A stretch of DNA of 50,411 bases from Chloroflexota bacterium (lineage in GTDB: Bacteria > Chloroflexota > UBA6077 > JACCZL01). Positions 25,696 to 34,065 of this stretch are shown here, piece by piece. The stretch is taken from positions 44,576 through 94,986 of the forward strand of contig JAUJPG010000006.1 in the NCBI GenBank assembly GCA_030447245.1, in the 5' to 3' direction. The notes under the pieces are model-generated. The model was not told where the DNA came from. It did no database searches and saw only the letters and a program-made list of their open reading frames with translations. Position 1 is the stretch's first letter; the number at the start of each line of letters is the position of its first letter. The position numbers were made by a program, and so were the translations under genes.

Positions 25696-26913
25696 ATGGG
25701 CGCAGTCAGGGTCGCGATTATTGGCGTAGGTAACTGCGCTTCATCGCTCGTCCAAGGCGTCGAGTACTATCGCCACGCCAAGGACGACGATTTCGTCCCT
25801 GGACTCATGCACGTCAATCTGGGCGGGTATCACATCCGCGACGTCGAGTTCAGCGCGGCGTTCGACATCGACGCCAACAAGGTTGGCAATGACCTCTCCG
25901 AGTCGATTTTCGCGCCGCCGAACAACACACTCAGGTTTTGCGACAACGTCCCGAAGCTGAAAGTGCCCGTGCAGCGCGGCATGACGCACGACGGACTTGG
26001 CAAGTATCTTCAAGAGAAAGTCTCGAAGGCGCCGGGCCCGACAGCTGACATCGCCGGTATCCTTCGGGACACCAAGACGGACGTCGTGGTCAATTACCTG
26101 CCGGTCGGGAGCGAGACGGCCACGAAGTGGTATGTCGAGCAAGTTTTGGCGGCCGGCTGCGGCTTCGTGAACTGCATTCCGGTCTTTATTGGCCGCGAGC
26201 CATACTGGCAGAAGCGTTTTCAGGACCGGAGCCTGCCCATCGTCGGCGACGACATCAAGTCGCAAGTCGGGGCGACGATCACTCACCGGGTGCTGACGCG
26301 CCTGTTCCGCGATCGAGGCGTGCGCTTGGAGCGGACCAGTCAGTTGAATGTCGGCGGCAACATGGATTTCTACAACATGCTCGAGCGAGCGCGGCTGGAG
26401 TCCAAGAAGATCTCCAAGACGAACGCGGTTACCTCGCAGCTCGAGTACGACATGGGCGGCGACAATGTCTACATCGGCCCAAGTGACTACGTACCGTGGC
26501 TCGAGGACCGAAAGTGGGCCTACATCAGAATGGAAGGGCGATCCTTCGGCGACGTGCCGCTCAACATCGAGTTCAAGCTTGAAGTCTGGGACTCGCCCAA
26601 CTCGGCTGGGGTCGTTATCGACGCCGTCCGCTGCGCCAAGCTGGCGCTGGATCGCGGGATCTCGGGGTCGCTGGCAGGTCCATCGGCCTACTTCATGAAG
26701 TCGCCGGCCGTCCAATACTCTGACGACGAGGCGCGCGAGATGGTCGAAGCATTCATCCGGAGTGACGCCGCGACGGGAGTGAGTGCTGGTGAGCGCCCGC
26801 CGGAGACGGCGAGCCCGGCGGCCCCGGATCGTGCGACGAACGATGGCGCATGCGCGGACGGCGAGCGCAACGGCCAACGCCTGGACGGGGCCCACGTTGC
26901 CGGAGAGGCCTAG
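25696..26913 (+). CDS. ino1: Inositol-3-phosphate synthase (actinobacterial/archaeal type)
   Basis: Converts glucose-6-phosphate to inositol-3-phosphate (the stereochemical 1L-myo-inositol-1-phosphate) with NAD. The 405-residue protein has the NAD-binding [61 protein letters not shown] and [13 protein letters not shown], all family signatures. The last 40 residues are an unconserved Ala/Pro/Arg-rich tail. ATG 25696 is preceded by GGAGA. It heads a same-strand run with two acyltransferases, a PimA-like glycosyltransferase and a CDP-alcohol phosphatidyltransferase, which argues that the product feeds inositol phospholipid synthesis rather than an osmolyte. Confidence 0.94.
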   Translation: MGAVRVAIIGVGNCASSLVQGVEYYRHAKDDDFVPGLMHVNLGGYHIRDVEFSAAFDIDANKVGNDLSESIFAPPNNTLRFCDNVPKLKVPVQRGMTHDGLGKYLQEKVSKAPGPTADIAGILRDTKTDVVVNYLPVGSETATKWYVEQVLAAGCGFVNCIPVFIGREPYWQKRFQDRSLPIVGDDIKSQVGATITHRVLTRLFRDRGVRLERTSQLNVGGNMDFYNMLERARLESKKISKTNAVTSQLEYDMGGDNVYIGPSDYVPWLEDRKWAYIRMEGRSFGDVPLNIEFKLEVWDSPNSAGVVIDAVRCAKLALDRGISGSLAGPSAYFMKSPAVQYSDDEAREMVEAFIRSDAATGVSAGERPPETASPAAPDRATNDGACADGERNGQRLDGAHVAGEA

Positions 26914-26933
26914 CGCAAGCTGGCACAGCCGTC

Positions 26934-27794
26934 GTGATCTACTGGGCGCATCTCATCGGCAGCTTCCTGCTTCGATTCGTGCCGCCCCGGGTCGGGTACC
27001 TCGTGGCGAGCGTGCTAGGACCACTCGTCGCCGCCTGCTGGCCTGGACAGTACCGGTCCGCCTGGGAGAACATGGCCCGTGTCCTCGGTCCTTCGGCAGA
27101 CCCCACCGAGGTCTCGCGGCGGGTCCGTGAGATGTTCCGCAACTACGGAAAGTACGTCGTCGATCTGCTTTGGATGCCGCGCGCCAGCTTGCACGATCTG
27201 GAGCGCAACTTTCACATCGTAGGGCTCGACCACGTCGAGCAAGCGATCAACCGTGGGAACGGGTTGGTCATGGTGACGGCACACCTGGGCAACTCGGACC
27301 TTGGCGCCGCGATTTTGGCGCACAAGGGTTTCGCGGTGAGCGCAATCGTCGAGACGCTCAGGCCGCTACGTTGGAACGAGCGCGTCCAGCGTATCCGTGA
27401 GCAGGTCGGCGTCCAAGCGATCCCGCTCGAGGACGGAGCCCGCGACATGTTCGCCGCGCTCCGCGCCAATCATATCCTCGGGGTCTTGATCGATCGTCCG
27501 CTGGTGAAAGAGGGTGTGCCGGTTCGCTTTTTCGACGCGATGACCCGCGTGCCGGAAGGTGCGGCGCGTCTAGCGATGCGAACTGGGGCCGGGGTTGTGG
27601 CGGTCGGCGTGGTGCGACGCGGGCGCCGGTTCGTTGCTCATGTGAGTCCGCTGCTTGACGTCGAGCCTAGCGGTGATCGGGCGCGTGACGCTCAGGAGCT
27701 GACTCAGCGGGCAGTAGACTGGCTGGAATCGGTGATTCGCCAGCATCCGGATCAGTGGTTCATGTTCCGCGACATGTGGCCGAAGGAAGCCTGA
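26934..27794 (+). CDS. LpxL/PatA-like lipid acyltransferase
   Basis: A 286-residue membrane-associated acyltransferase of the LpxL/HtrB-like family, which includes mycobacterial PatA, the enzyme that acylates phosphatidylinositol mannosides. The N-terminus has a hydrophobic stretch (HLIGSFLLRFVPPRVGYLVA), then YRSAWENMARVLG, MFRNYGKYVVDLLWMP and the catalytic HX4D motif in VTAHLGNSDLG (His117, Asp122). DRPLVKEGVPVRFFD and HPDQWFMFRDMW are also family-typical. GTG 26934 is the most likely start, 20 bases after ino1, with a weak binding site. Position between ino1 and the PimA-like gene supports acylation of an inositol glycolipid. Confidence 0.82.
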   Translation: MIYWAHLIGSFLLRFVPPRVGYLVASVLGPLVAACWPGQYRSAWENMARVLGPSADPTEVSRRVREMFRNYGKYVVDLLWMPRASLHDLERNFHIVGLDHVEQAINRGNGLVMVTAHLGNSDLGAAILAHKGFAVSAIVETLRPLRWNERVQRIREQVGVQAIPLEDGARDMFAALRANHILGVLIDRPLVKEGVPVRFFDAMTRVPEGAARLAMRTGAGVVAVGVVRRGRRFVAHVSPLLDVEPSGDRARDAQELTQRAVDWLESVIRQHPDQWFMFRDMWPKEA

Positions 27795-28672
27795 GGACGG
27801 ACCGGGGGCGGCTGCTCTATTGGGCCTACCGCGCCGCCGTGCCGGTCGCGGGGGTCATCCCCGCCAGGCTCGCGTATGCCGTACTGGACCAGTTTGCCGA
27901 CGCGGCCTGGCTGCTCAATGGCTCCGTGCGGCGGATCGTCGAGGCCAATCTGCGGCGGGTGATCGGCACCCCGAACCGGCGCTGGCGTCGCGCCGTGCGC
28001 GGAGTGTTCCGGACCGGAGTCCGCAACTACTGGGACACGTTGCGGATACCAAACCTGAGCGACGCCGACGTGAGATCGCTAGTGCACATCCGCGGCTGGC
28101 AACACCTGGACGCCGCGCTGGCCAGGGGACGAGGTGCGATCCTGGTAGGCGCCCACCTGAGCAGTCTGGCGTTGACCACGCAGGCGTTCGCCGCCAACGG
28201 CTACCGCGTCAATGTCGCTGTCGAGCCGATCGACCCGCCGGAGCTCCTGGAGCTGTTGACCCGCCTGCGGGCCGGACGCGGTATGCAGGTGGTCCCGCTT
28301 GGGCCAAGGCTGGGTACGCAGTTCGCGGCCGCCCTGCGCCGAGGCGAGCCCGTCGCGCTCATCGTGGACCGCGACGTGACCGGCTCCGGGGTGCAAGTGC
28401 CCTTTTTTGGCGCCCCGGCCCGTCTCCCGAGCGGGCCGGCGCTCTTGGCGCTCCGAAGCCAGGCGCCGATTCTGCCAGCTGCCGCCATCCGACGAGCGGA
28501 CGCACGATTCGAAGGGGTCATCGAGGCGCCGATTCCGATCTCTCGAAGCGGTGACGTGCGCGCCGACGTCGTCAGGATCACCGAAGCCATCGCCGCTCGG
28601 CTGGAGTACTATATTCGCAGGCATCCGGAGCAGTGGACGGCGTTTCAGCCCGTCTGGGGGTCGGAGGGCTAA
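27776..28672 (+). CDS. Second LpxL/PatA-like acyltransferase, motif Asp missing
   Basis: A divergent tandem paralogue of the preceding gene, 298 residues, with the same order of elements: IPARLAYAVLDQFADAAW, FRTGVRNYWDTLRIP, VGAHLSSLALTTQ, VDRDVTGSGVQVPFFGAPARLPSGPALLALRS and HPEQWTAFQPVW. The catalytic block reads HLSSLA, with His127 present but Ala132 where an Asp or Glu is expected at +5. It may therefore use another acid, have altered activity or be a non-catalytic partner. The start is uncertain: GTG 27776 overlaps the first gene by 19 bases, and GTG 27755 is also open. It was probably produced by tandem duplication. Confidence 0.75.
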   Translation: MAEGSLRTDRGRLLYWAYRAAVPVAGVIPARLAYAVLDQFADAAWLLNGSVRRIVEANLRRVIGTPNRRWRRAVRGVFRTGVRNYWDTLRIPNLSDADVRSLVHIRGWQHLDAALARGRGAILVGAHLSSLALTTQAFAANGYRVNVAVEPIDPPELLELLTRLRAGRGMQVVPLGPRLGTQFAAALRRGEPVALIVDRDVTGSGVQVPFFGAPARLPSGPALLALRSQAPILPAAAIRRADARFEGVIEAPIPISRSGDVRADVVRITEAIAARLEYYIRRHPEQWTAFQPVWGSEG

Positions 28673-28693
28673 CCCGCGGAGAGGTGGCACGCG

Positions 28694-29896
28694 ATGAAGA
28701 TCGCGCTCGTCTCGCCCTACGATTACCCGTATCCCGGCGGCGTGACAGAGCACGTCAGCAACCTCGTCGTCCAATTCCGTAATCGCGGCCACGAGGTTCA
28801 TGTGATCGCGCCGTCCTCGGCCGGGGCGGACAGCCTGGAGCAGATGACGCATGTACACCGAGTGGGGCGCGTCGTTCCGGTCTGGGCGAACGGATCGGTA
28901 GCGCGGCTGAACCTGCCGTACCAGGGGTACCTCCAGGTCAAGCGGCTGTTGTCCCATCAGGCGTTCGACGTGGTCCACCTCCATGAGCCGCTCATGCCGG
29001 CCCTGCCGCTTACCGTCCTGCGGCACTCCGAGGCGATCAACATCGGGACGTTCCACGCCTACGGTCGGACTGACATCGCCTACTTCTACGCAAAACCGAT
29101 GCTTCGGCCGTTCTTCCGCAAGCTGCATGGCCGGATCGCGGTGTCCCAACCGGCCCGCGAGTTCGTCGCGCGGCGGTTTCCGGACGACTACCGGATCGTG
29201 CCGAATGGCATCGACTACGCTCGCTTCGCGGTGCCGCGCGAGCCGCTCCCGTGGCTGGTTGACGATCGGCCCACGGTCCTTTTCGTTGGCCGTCTGGAAC
29301 GTCGCAAGGGACTCAGGCATCTGCTACACGCCTGGCCGACGGTGCGGTCCGAACTGCCGCGTGCGCGCCTGTTCGTCGTCGGCGGAGGAGGCCGCCGGCT
29401 AGAAAGTTACCGGCGTTACGCCCGGCGACAGGGCTGGCCCGAGGTCATCTTCACCGGGCACGTTCCCAGTGACGACTTGGTCCGGTACTACCAGAGTGCG
29501 GACGTCTTTTGCGCACCCTCGACCGGTCAGGAGAGCTTTGGGATCGTGCTGCTGGAAGCGATGGCGGCGGGCCGGCCGATCGTCGCCTCGGACATCCCGG
29601 GGTACGCCGAGGTGGTGACGCACGGCCAGGAAGGCGTGCTGGTCCCGCCCGAGGACCCGCCTGCGCTGGCCTCAACTCTGCTTCGGCTTCTCGCCGACCC
29701 TGACTTGCGGTGCGCGCTCGGTGCGCGCGGTCGCCGCAAGGCGGCCGATTATGACTGGTCGATTGTCGCGGGTCAGGTGCTCGACTACTATGACGAAACG
29801 ATCGACGCGCACATCGAGCCGCTCGCCAAGGTCGGAGCGCGCTTCGGGCGGGTCCGGCGTGCCGCCTCCGGCGTCGCGCACCTGTTGGCACGCTGA
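28694..29896 (+). CDS. GT4-family glycosyltransferase, PimA-like
   Basis: A 400-residue GT-B glycosyltransferase. Its start, MKIALVSPYDYPYPGGVTEH, closely resembles phosphatidylinositol mannosyltransferase PimA, which adds the first mannose from GDP-mannose to phosphatidylinositol. Further motifs are VVHLHEPLMPALPL, NIGTFHAYG, IVPNGIDYARF, LFVGRLERRKGLRHLL, FTGHVPSDDLVRYYQSADVFCAPS and the donor-site E-x7-E in GQESFGIVLLEAMAAG. ATG 28694 lies 21 bases after the second acyltransferase, with GGAGAGG upstream. The gene set of PI-phosphate synthase, acyltransferase and PimA is also grouped in mycobacteria, which supports the role, but the sugar is inferred. Confidence 0.85.
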   Translation: MKIALVSPYDYPYPGGVTEHVSNLVVQFRNRGHEVHVIAPSSAGADSLEQMTHVHRVGRVVPVWANGSVARLNLPYQGYLQVKRLLSHQAFDVVHLHEPLMPALPLTVLRHSEAINIGTFHAYGRTDIAYFYAKPMLRPFFRKLHGRIAVSQPAREFVARRFPDDYRIVPNGIDYARFAVPREPLPWLVDDRPTVLFVGRLERRKGLRHLLHAWPTVRSELPRARLFVVGGGGRRLESYRRYARRQGWPEVIFTGHVPSDDLVRYYQSADVFCAPSTGQESFGIVLLEAMAAGRPIVASDIPGYAEVVTHGQEGVLVPPEDPPALASTLLRLLADPDLRCALGARGRRKAADYDWSIVAGQVLDYYDETIDAHIEPLAKVGARFGRVRRAASGVAHLLAR

Positions 29897-29902
29897 GCGG
29901 CC

Positions 29903-30499
29903 GTGGCCGTCTGGATGAAGAGCGTCAAGTTCGGCGTTCGCGGGGCCGTTCAGCCGCTGGCTGTGGCGCTGGCGCGGGCGGGCGTCCAAGCTAATTGGCT
30001 AACCTTCGCCGGGTTCATCCTGAACATCGGGGTGGCGCTGCTCGTCTCACAAGGCTGGCTTCTGCCGGGCGGCGTGCTGTTTTTGCTGTGCAACGCGCTC
30101 GATTTCTTGGACGGGGCGGTCGCACGAGCGGCGGGCACGGCCGGGCGGTACGGCGCGTTCCTCGACTCAGTCCTGGACCGCTACTCCGAGGCCGTAGTCT
30201 TCGTCGGCTTGCTGGTGTGGTTTTCGAGGGGCGAAGACGTGCTGGCCGTCGCGGTCACGGCGTCAGCTCTGGTCGGCTCGTTCATGGTCAGCTATTGTCG
30301 AGCGCGAGCCGAAGGCATGGGCCTGAATTGTGAGGTCGGTCTGCTGCAGCGTCCGGAGCGAGTCGTTCTGCTGGGGATTGGCATGATCCTGGCCGACTAC
30401 GCCCTGCTGCCGGTGCTAATGGTGCTCGCGGTGCTCACGAACCTCACGGCCGGGCAACGCATGCGCCACGTTGGCAAGTTGTTCGAGCAGCGCCACTGA
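29903..30499 (+). CDS. CDP-alcohol phosphatidyltransferase, probably phosphatidylinositol-phosphate synthase
   Basis: A 198-residue integral membrane enzyme carrying the full CDP-alcohol phosphatidyltransferase signature, D-x2-DG-x2-AR-x8-G-x3-D-x3-D, in ALDFLDGAVARAAGTAGRYG followed by AFLDSVLDRY. About six membrane helices are predicted by eye. Family members join CDP-diacylglycerol to an alcohol or a phospho-alcohol. With ino1 and a PimA-like gene in the same run, the likely reaction uses inositol phosphate to make phosphatidylinositol phosphate; phosphatidylglycerophosphate synthase is the main alternative. The GTG start is only six bases after the glycosyltransferase stop, so the two are co-translated. 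It is the last gene of the lipid cluster. Confidence 0.82.
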   Translation: MAVWMKSVKFGVRGAVQPLAVALARAGVQANWLTFAGFILNIGVALLVSQGWLLPGGVLFLLCNALDFLDGAVARAAGTAGRYGAFLDSVLDRYSEAVVFVGLLVWFSRGEDVLAVAVTASALVGSFMVSYCRARAEGMGLNCEVGLLQRPERVVLLGIGMILADYALLPVLMVLAVLTNLTAGQRMRHVGKLFEQRH

Positions 30500-30589
30500 C
30501 GCGGTTTGCGTAGTGGCCCCAGTCTGGGGGTGCGGATCGCGCGGCCGCCGGTGAGACCCGCCCGGTGGTCGGCCCGCTCGGCGCGGGTG

Positions 30590-30595
30590 TACACT
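30590..30595 (+). promoter_or_regulatory. Candidate -10 box of tRNA-Arg
   Basis: TACACT, 14 bases before the mature tRNA 5' end. No convincing -35 in the GC-rich upstream DNA. The 110 bases between the lipid cluster and the tRNA show nothing else. Confidence 0.35.
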
Positions 30596-30609
30596 CTAGG
30601 GTAGGTTAT

Positions 30610-30684
30610 GCGCCCGTAGCTCAGTGGATAGAGCGCTGGCCTCCGGAGCCAGATGCGGGGGTTCGAGTCCCTCCGGGCGTACCA
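30610..30684 (+). tRNA. tRNA-Arg (anticodon CCG)
   Basis: A complete cloverleaf: acceptor GCGCCCG pairing with CGGGCGT (first pair G-T), D-arm TAGCTCAGTGGATAGAGC, anticodon stem CTGGC/GCCAG with loop CTCCGGA (anticodon CCG, reads CGG), T-arm with GTTCGAGTC, discriminator A and an encoded CCA end. Confidence 0.97.
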
Positions 30685-30699
30685 GTAGCATTGGACAGG

Positions 30700-30735
30700 G
30701 GACGGCCACCTGTGCGGCCGTCCGTTCGTCATGTT
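30700..30735 (+). terminator. Likely terminator after tRNA-Arg
   Basis: An 8-bp perfect stem GGACGGCC (30700-30707) / GGCCGTCC (30716-30723) with an eight-base loop, 16 bases after the tRNA, followed by a T-rich but interrupted stretch (GTTCGTCATGTTT). The weak T-tract lowers confidence. Confidence 0.5.
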
Positions 30736-30923
30736 TGGCGCACGCGCCGAGCGGGCGTGGCCGTTCTTGTCGATCGGCCCGCAGGGCGCGCCGCTAACGG
30801 CCAGATGGTGCACCGGCTGTGGTAGGATCCTCACGTGCCGCAGCGCGAGGGCGCGATCATGCCGCGGGCGCGAACCATCTATCGCGGTATCTGGTTCCGA
30901 TCGCATGTGCCGGGGATGCTGAT

Positions 30924-31847
30924 GTGACCAGCGTGGGCGACTCGGCCCTGGAGCAAGCTCGCACGTTCGGCCGAGGGTCTGCGGGGCGCAGCGCCGACGA
31001 TCTGCTCGAATTCTTGGCTCGTGAGGCGGCGGTCGTGATGCGGGCGGAGCGAGCCTCGATCTTCCTGCTAGATCGAGCTGCCGGTGAGCTGTGGTCGCGG
31101 GTTGCTGTCGGGATTGAAGATCGGGTCATCCGGTTGCCGATCGGGCGCGGGATCGTGGGTCACGTCGTAGCGACCGGGGAGCTGTGCAACGTGTCGGAGC
31201 CGTATGCCGATCCCCGGTTCAACCCGGCCGTAGATCGGGCCACGGGATACCGGACCCGGAGTATCTTGTGCGCGCCTCTCCGCGCCGAGAGTGGTGCCAC
31301 GCTCGGAGCGCTTCAGGTGTTGAACAAGGCAGGTCGCCAGCCCTTCAGCGTTGACGACGAACGCCTTGTGTGGGTCATTGCGCAGCGGTGTGCCGCGGCG
31401 ATCGAGCACACCCAGCGTGTCGCGATGGGGCAGTCCTCCCGCTTGGTAGCGGAAGCGCCCCGGGTTGGGGCACCCAAGCTGCTGCTTGCCCAGGAGGGCC
31501 AGCCCTCCGCGTGCTCGCTCGTCGATTTATTCGCGGCAGACTTCCAGGTCGTGCGGTCCGCCTGCCATGAGGAGGCGCTGTCGATCGTCGAGCGCGAGCG
31601 TCCCGATCTCTTCCTCTTGGATGTAGGCAGCCATCCCGAACGAGCCGAAACGTGCCGAGCGCTTCGCGCTACCATGGCCGGGCGGGAGATCCCGATCATC
31701 GTCGTCTCGGCGTCTCGACGGCCAGAGGATACCGCGCTTGCCTTTGACGCGGGTGCCAGCGACTACATCGTTCGGCCCTATAACCCGTCCCAACTTCGCG
31801 CCAAGGCACACACCTGGCTGCTACGGACGTCTCGGCGCCCGGCCTAG
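30924..31847 (+). CDS. GAF domain plus degenerate receiver domain protein
   Basis: A 307-residue cytoplasmic signalling protein. An N-terminal GAF domain (about residues 25-175) contains ERASIFLLDRAAGELWSRVA, IRLPIGRGIVGHVVATGE, NVSEPYADPRFNP, CAPLRAESGATLGALQVLNK and FSVDDERLVWVIAQRCAAAI, typical of small-molecule-binding GAFs. After a linker, a CheY-like receiver (about 185-300) has the phospho-acceptor-like Asp in PDLFLLDVGS, IPIIVVSASRRPEDTALAF and AGASDYIVRPYNPSQL. The acidic pair expected near its start is absent (KLLLAQEGQP) and the invariant Lys is Arg in VRPY, so it may not be phosphorylated normally. No output domain or partner kinase is nearby. GTG 30924 is preceded by GGGGATG. Confidence 0.82.
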   Translation: MTSVGDSALEQARTFGRGSAGRSADDLLEFLAREAAVVMRAERASIFLLDRAAGELWSRVAVGIEDRVIRLPIGRGIVGHVVATGELCNVSEPYADPRFNPAVDRATGYRTRSILCAPLRAESGATLGALQVLNKAGRQPFSVDDERLVWVIAQRCAAAIEHTQRVAMGQSSRLVAEAPRVGAPKLLLAQEGQPSACSLVDLFAADFQVVRSACHEEALSIVERERPDLFLLDVGSHPERAETCRALRATMAGREIPIIVVSASRRPEDTALAFDAGASDYIVRPYNPSQLRAKAHTWLLRTSRRPA

Positions 31848-31900
31848 CGGCAGCAGGGCTGCAGCGTGCTCTCGGCCCTGCCACCGCAGTCATTGTTGCC

Positions 31901-33367
31901 GTGCTCACGGGCATTGCTCTCTGGCTCCGCTTGACCGGCCTGGCCGGTCTGGACGGCACGCTGAGCGTCGACGAGGCGCGGCTGGCCTTGGCAGCGCGTG
32001 GCATTCTTGAGCATGGCGGGCCGGTCCTGCCATCAGGCTGGCTCTACACTCGCGGCCCCCTGTCCGCGTATGCCGTCGCGTTCGCGTTCGCGTGCCTGGG
32101 GGAGAGTGACTTCGCGGCGCGCCTCCCGAGCGTTCTGGCCGGGGCCGCACTGGTTCCGGTCATGTACTGGCTCGGAAGCGTCCTGGCGGGGCGGCTCGGC
32201 GGCTTGTTCGCGGCGGCGTTCGTAGCCGGATACCCGCCGCTGGTGGTCTGGTCACGGTCAGCGTGGTTTTACGCGCTCTACGTGCTGCTGTTCGCGGCCG
32301 CGCTCCTGTTCATCGTGCGGGCTCAGCGCGAGGGTCGGCGGGGTGACCAAATCCTGGCAGGTGGACTCACCGGCGCAACGTTTTTCGCCCACGAGCTCGG
32401 AGTCCTGCTGCTGATTCCGCTGTGCTTTCAGGTCGCCGGGGCCTTGTACTGGGCCGACAGGCGAGGCCGCCGAGTCGCCCTGGCCGCGCTGGGACTGGCA
32501 CTCGCCGCGCTGACGCTCCTTGTGGTGCTGGTGACTGGTTTGCGAGCCGCGACGCTGGTCGGCCCGTACGGCGAAGTCTCCGAGTACGTTCGACCGCATC
32601 TGGACGGACGACCGTTTCGCTTCTACGGGCGAATGCTGGCGGACCGCTACTGGCTGATTCTGGCCGCCGCTCTCATCGGCCTGCCACTCGCCGTCGCTCG
32701 ACGGCAATGGATGGCGTTACTCCTCTGGCTGGCGCTTGTCCCATCCTTCCTGCACGCGGTGACCATCATTCCGGACAGTCCGCAGGAGCGCTACGGGCTA
32801 ACGCTCGTGGTGGCGCTGGTGGCGCTCGCGGCGTTCGGTGTGGACCAGGCCGCGAGCTGGCTAGCTGGACGCGTCCCGCGGTTCGGTGGACGGTCCAGCC
32901 TGCTGGGGGGATTGGCATTCGCGACGATGGTGCTGGTGCATCAGGACGTCGGTCAGGCAGTGGAGCGTGCCGCGTTCTCGCCGCGCGAGGGAGCATGGTT
33001 GGCCGAGGCGCGCGCCCTCGGAATCGGCACGACCGACCTCGTCATGTCCGACCTTCCGACAGTCACCGGCTGGTATGTCGGCGACGTCGACTTCTGGGTG
33101 AGTAGTCGCGAGTTCGAGAAGTACACACTGCACAGTGACGCGTACCGCGACGTACACACAGGGGCAGTGCTGATTCGCGGCGCCGGGGAGTTCCAGCGGC
33201 TAGTCGCGCGGCCTCACGCGGGTCGCACGCTCTGGGTCTTTGCTTCCGATCGAAGCTACCAGTGGGGCGAGCTTGTCGACGACAACCTGAAGACGCTGCT
33301 CGAGCGCTCGGCCAGCCGCCGCATCAATCCGGGAGCCGGCGGTCACATCCTGCGGATCGATCTATAA
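31901..33367 (+). CDS. GT39/ArnT-like membrane glycosyltransferase
   Basis: A 488-residue membrane protein of the PMT/ArnT-like GT-C superfamily, which transfers sugars from polyprenyl-phosphate donors on the outer face of the membrane. The first loop carries the expected acidic pair in DGTLSVDEARLALAARGI. GPVLPSGWLYTRGPLSAYAVA and DFAARLPSVLAG follow, and about ten hydrophobic helices extend to residue about 360. The soluble C-terminal part (GIGTTDLVMSDLPTVTGWYV) is unremarkable. GTG 31901 is the first clear start after the GAF-receiver gene; the frame stays open upstream, so the N-terminus may be longer. Substrates are unknown. Confidence 0.75.
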   Translation: MLTGIALWLRLTGLAGLDGTLSVDEARLALAARGILEHGGPVLPSGWLYTRGPLSAYAVAFAFACLGESDFAARLPSVLAGAALVPVMYWLGSVLAGRLGGLFAAAFVAGYPPLVVWSRSAWFYALYVLLFAAALLFIVRAQREGRRGDQILAGGLTGATFFAHELGVLLLIPLCFQVAGALYWADRRGRRVALAALGLALAALTLLVVLVTGLRAATLVGPYGEVSEYVRPHLDGRPFRFYGRMLADRYWLILAAALIGLPLAVARRQWMALLLWLALVPSFLHAVTIIPDSPQERYGLTLVVALVALAAFGVDQAASWLAGRVPRFGGRSSLLGGLAFATMVLVHQDVGQAVERAAFSPREGAWLAEARALGIGTTDLVMSDLPTVTGWYVGDVDFWVSSREFEKYTLHSDAYRDVHTGAVLIRGAGEFQRLVARPHAGRTLWVFASDRSYQWGELVDDNLKTLLERSASRRINPGAGGHILRIDL

Positions 33368-33411
33368 CGCCGTCGAAGAGCACACAAGCGCCGGGGCGGC
33401 GATCAGTTCGT

Positions 33412-34065
33412 TCAGAGTTCTAGCTCCGCGCGGCACTGGGCCAGCAAGGCGATGGCGCGGCTAACGAGGTGTTGGTGATTCGCCTGGTTGAGCCAGCGGC
33501 TGACCGGAGACGGATGGGGCAGCGGCAGATAACGCCGCTCGGGGTGCTCGATCAGCCTGCCGACTACGGATTCGAGCGGGCGCTTGCCAAGGAAGTGTTC
33601 GATCGCCATGGTCCCGACCAACACGATGAGCCGCGGCCTGACGAGCGTCAATTCCGCGTCAAGGAAGGGGCGGCATTGCGCGAGCTCCCGAGGCGAGGGC
33701 TTGCGGTCACCCTTGCCATGGCTGCTCTTGCCGGGAAAGCAGCGGGTCAGCGACGTCAAGTAGGTCCGCTCGCGCCACGTTCCAGGCGTAAAGCCGGCCT
33801 GCTCGAACCACTGCTCCAACACGCGGCCTCCGGGCCCAGCGAAGTGGAACTGCCTTGCGTGCGTGAGGGCGCCGGGTGCCTGGCCGACAAGCATGAGGCG
33901 TTGGCGAGGCGTCCAGGGGTGGCGGACTGGGCGCGCCTCCTCGACGTAGCCCGCAGCCTGGCAGGCGCGGCAGGCGAGGATGCGTGCCTGGAGCGCGTCG
34001 ATCTCGGAGCTGGTTGACCGGGGCGCCATCTGAAGCGTCGGAAGTCGGAGCGTGGACACGATCAT
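33412..34065 (-). CDS. Uracil-DNA glycosylase family protein with Fe-S cysteines
   Basis: A 217-residue member of the uracil-DNA glycosylase superfamily. The first catalytic motif is LMLVGQAPGALTHARQ (family 4 has GEAPG, family 5 GLAPA) and the second is LPHPSPVSRWLN, closer to the HPS-type of family 5. Four cysteines fit a 4Fe-4S cluster: CRAC near the N-terminus, TRCFPGK, and AQCRPFLD. It is therefore an Fe-S UDG intermediate between families 4 and 5, or another subfamily. ATG 34065 is preceded by GGGGTGG; ATG 34080 would add five residues. It is divergent from the ECF operon and converges on the upstream GT39-like gene. Confidence 0.85.
   Translation of the reverse strand: MIVSTLRLPTLQMAPRSTSSEIDALQARILACRACQAAGYVEEARPVRHPWTPRQRLMLVGQAPGALTHARQFHFAGPGGRVLEQWFEQAGFTPGTWRERTYLTSLTRCFPGKSSHGKGDRKPSPRELAQCRPFLDAELTLVRPRLIVLVGTMAIEHFLGKRPLESVVGRLIEHPERRYLPLPHPSPVSRWLNQANHQHLVSRAIALLAQCRAELEL

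Noticed and set aside
28079..29320. 413-codon minus-strand frame opposite the acyltransferase and PimA-like genes
   Set aside because: It is antisense to two clear family members; its composition is that of a complement of GC-rich codons and it has no recognisable domain. The same applies to 25741-26895, 39765-40802 and 40875-41855.
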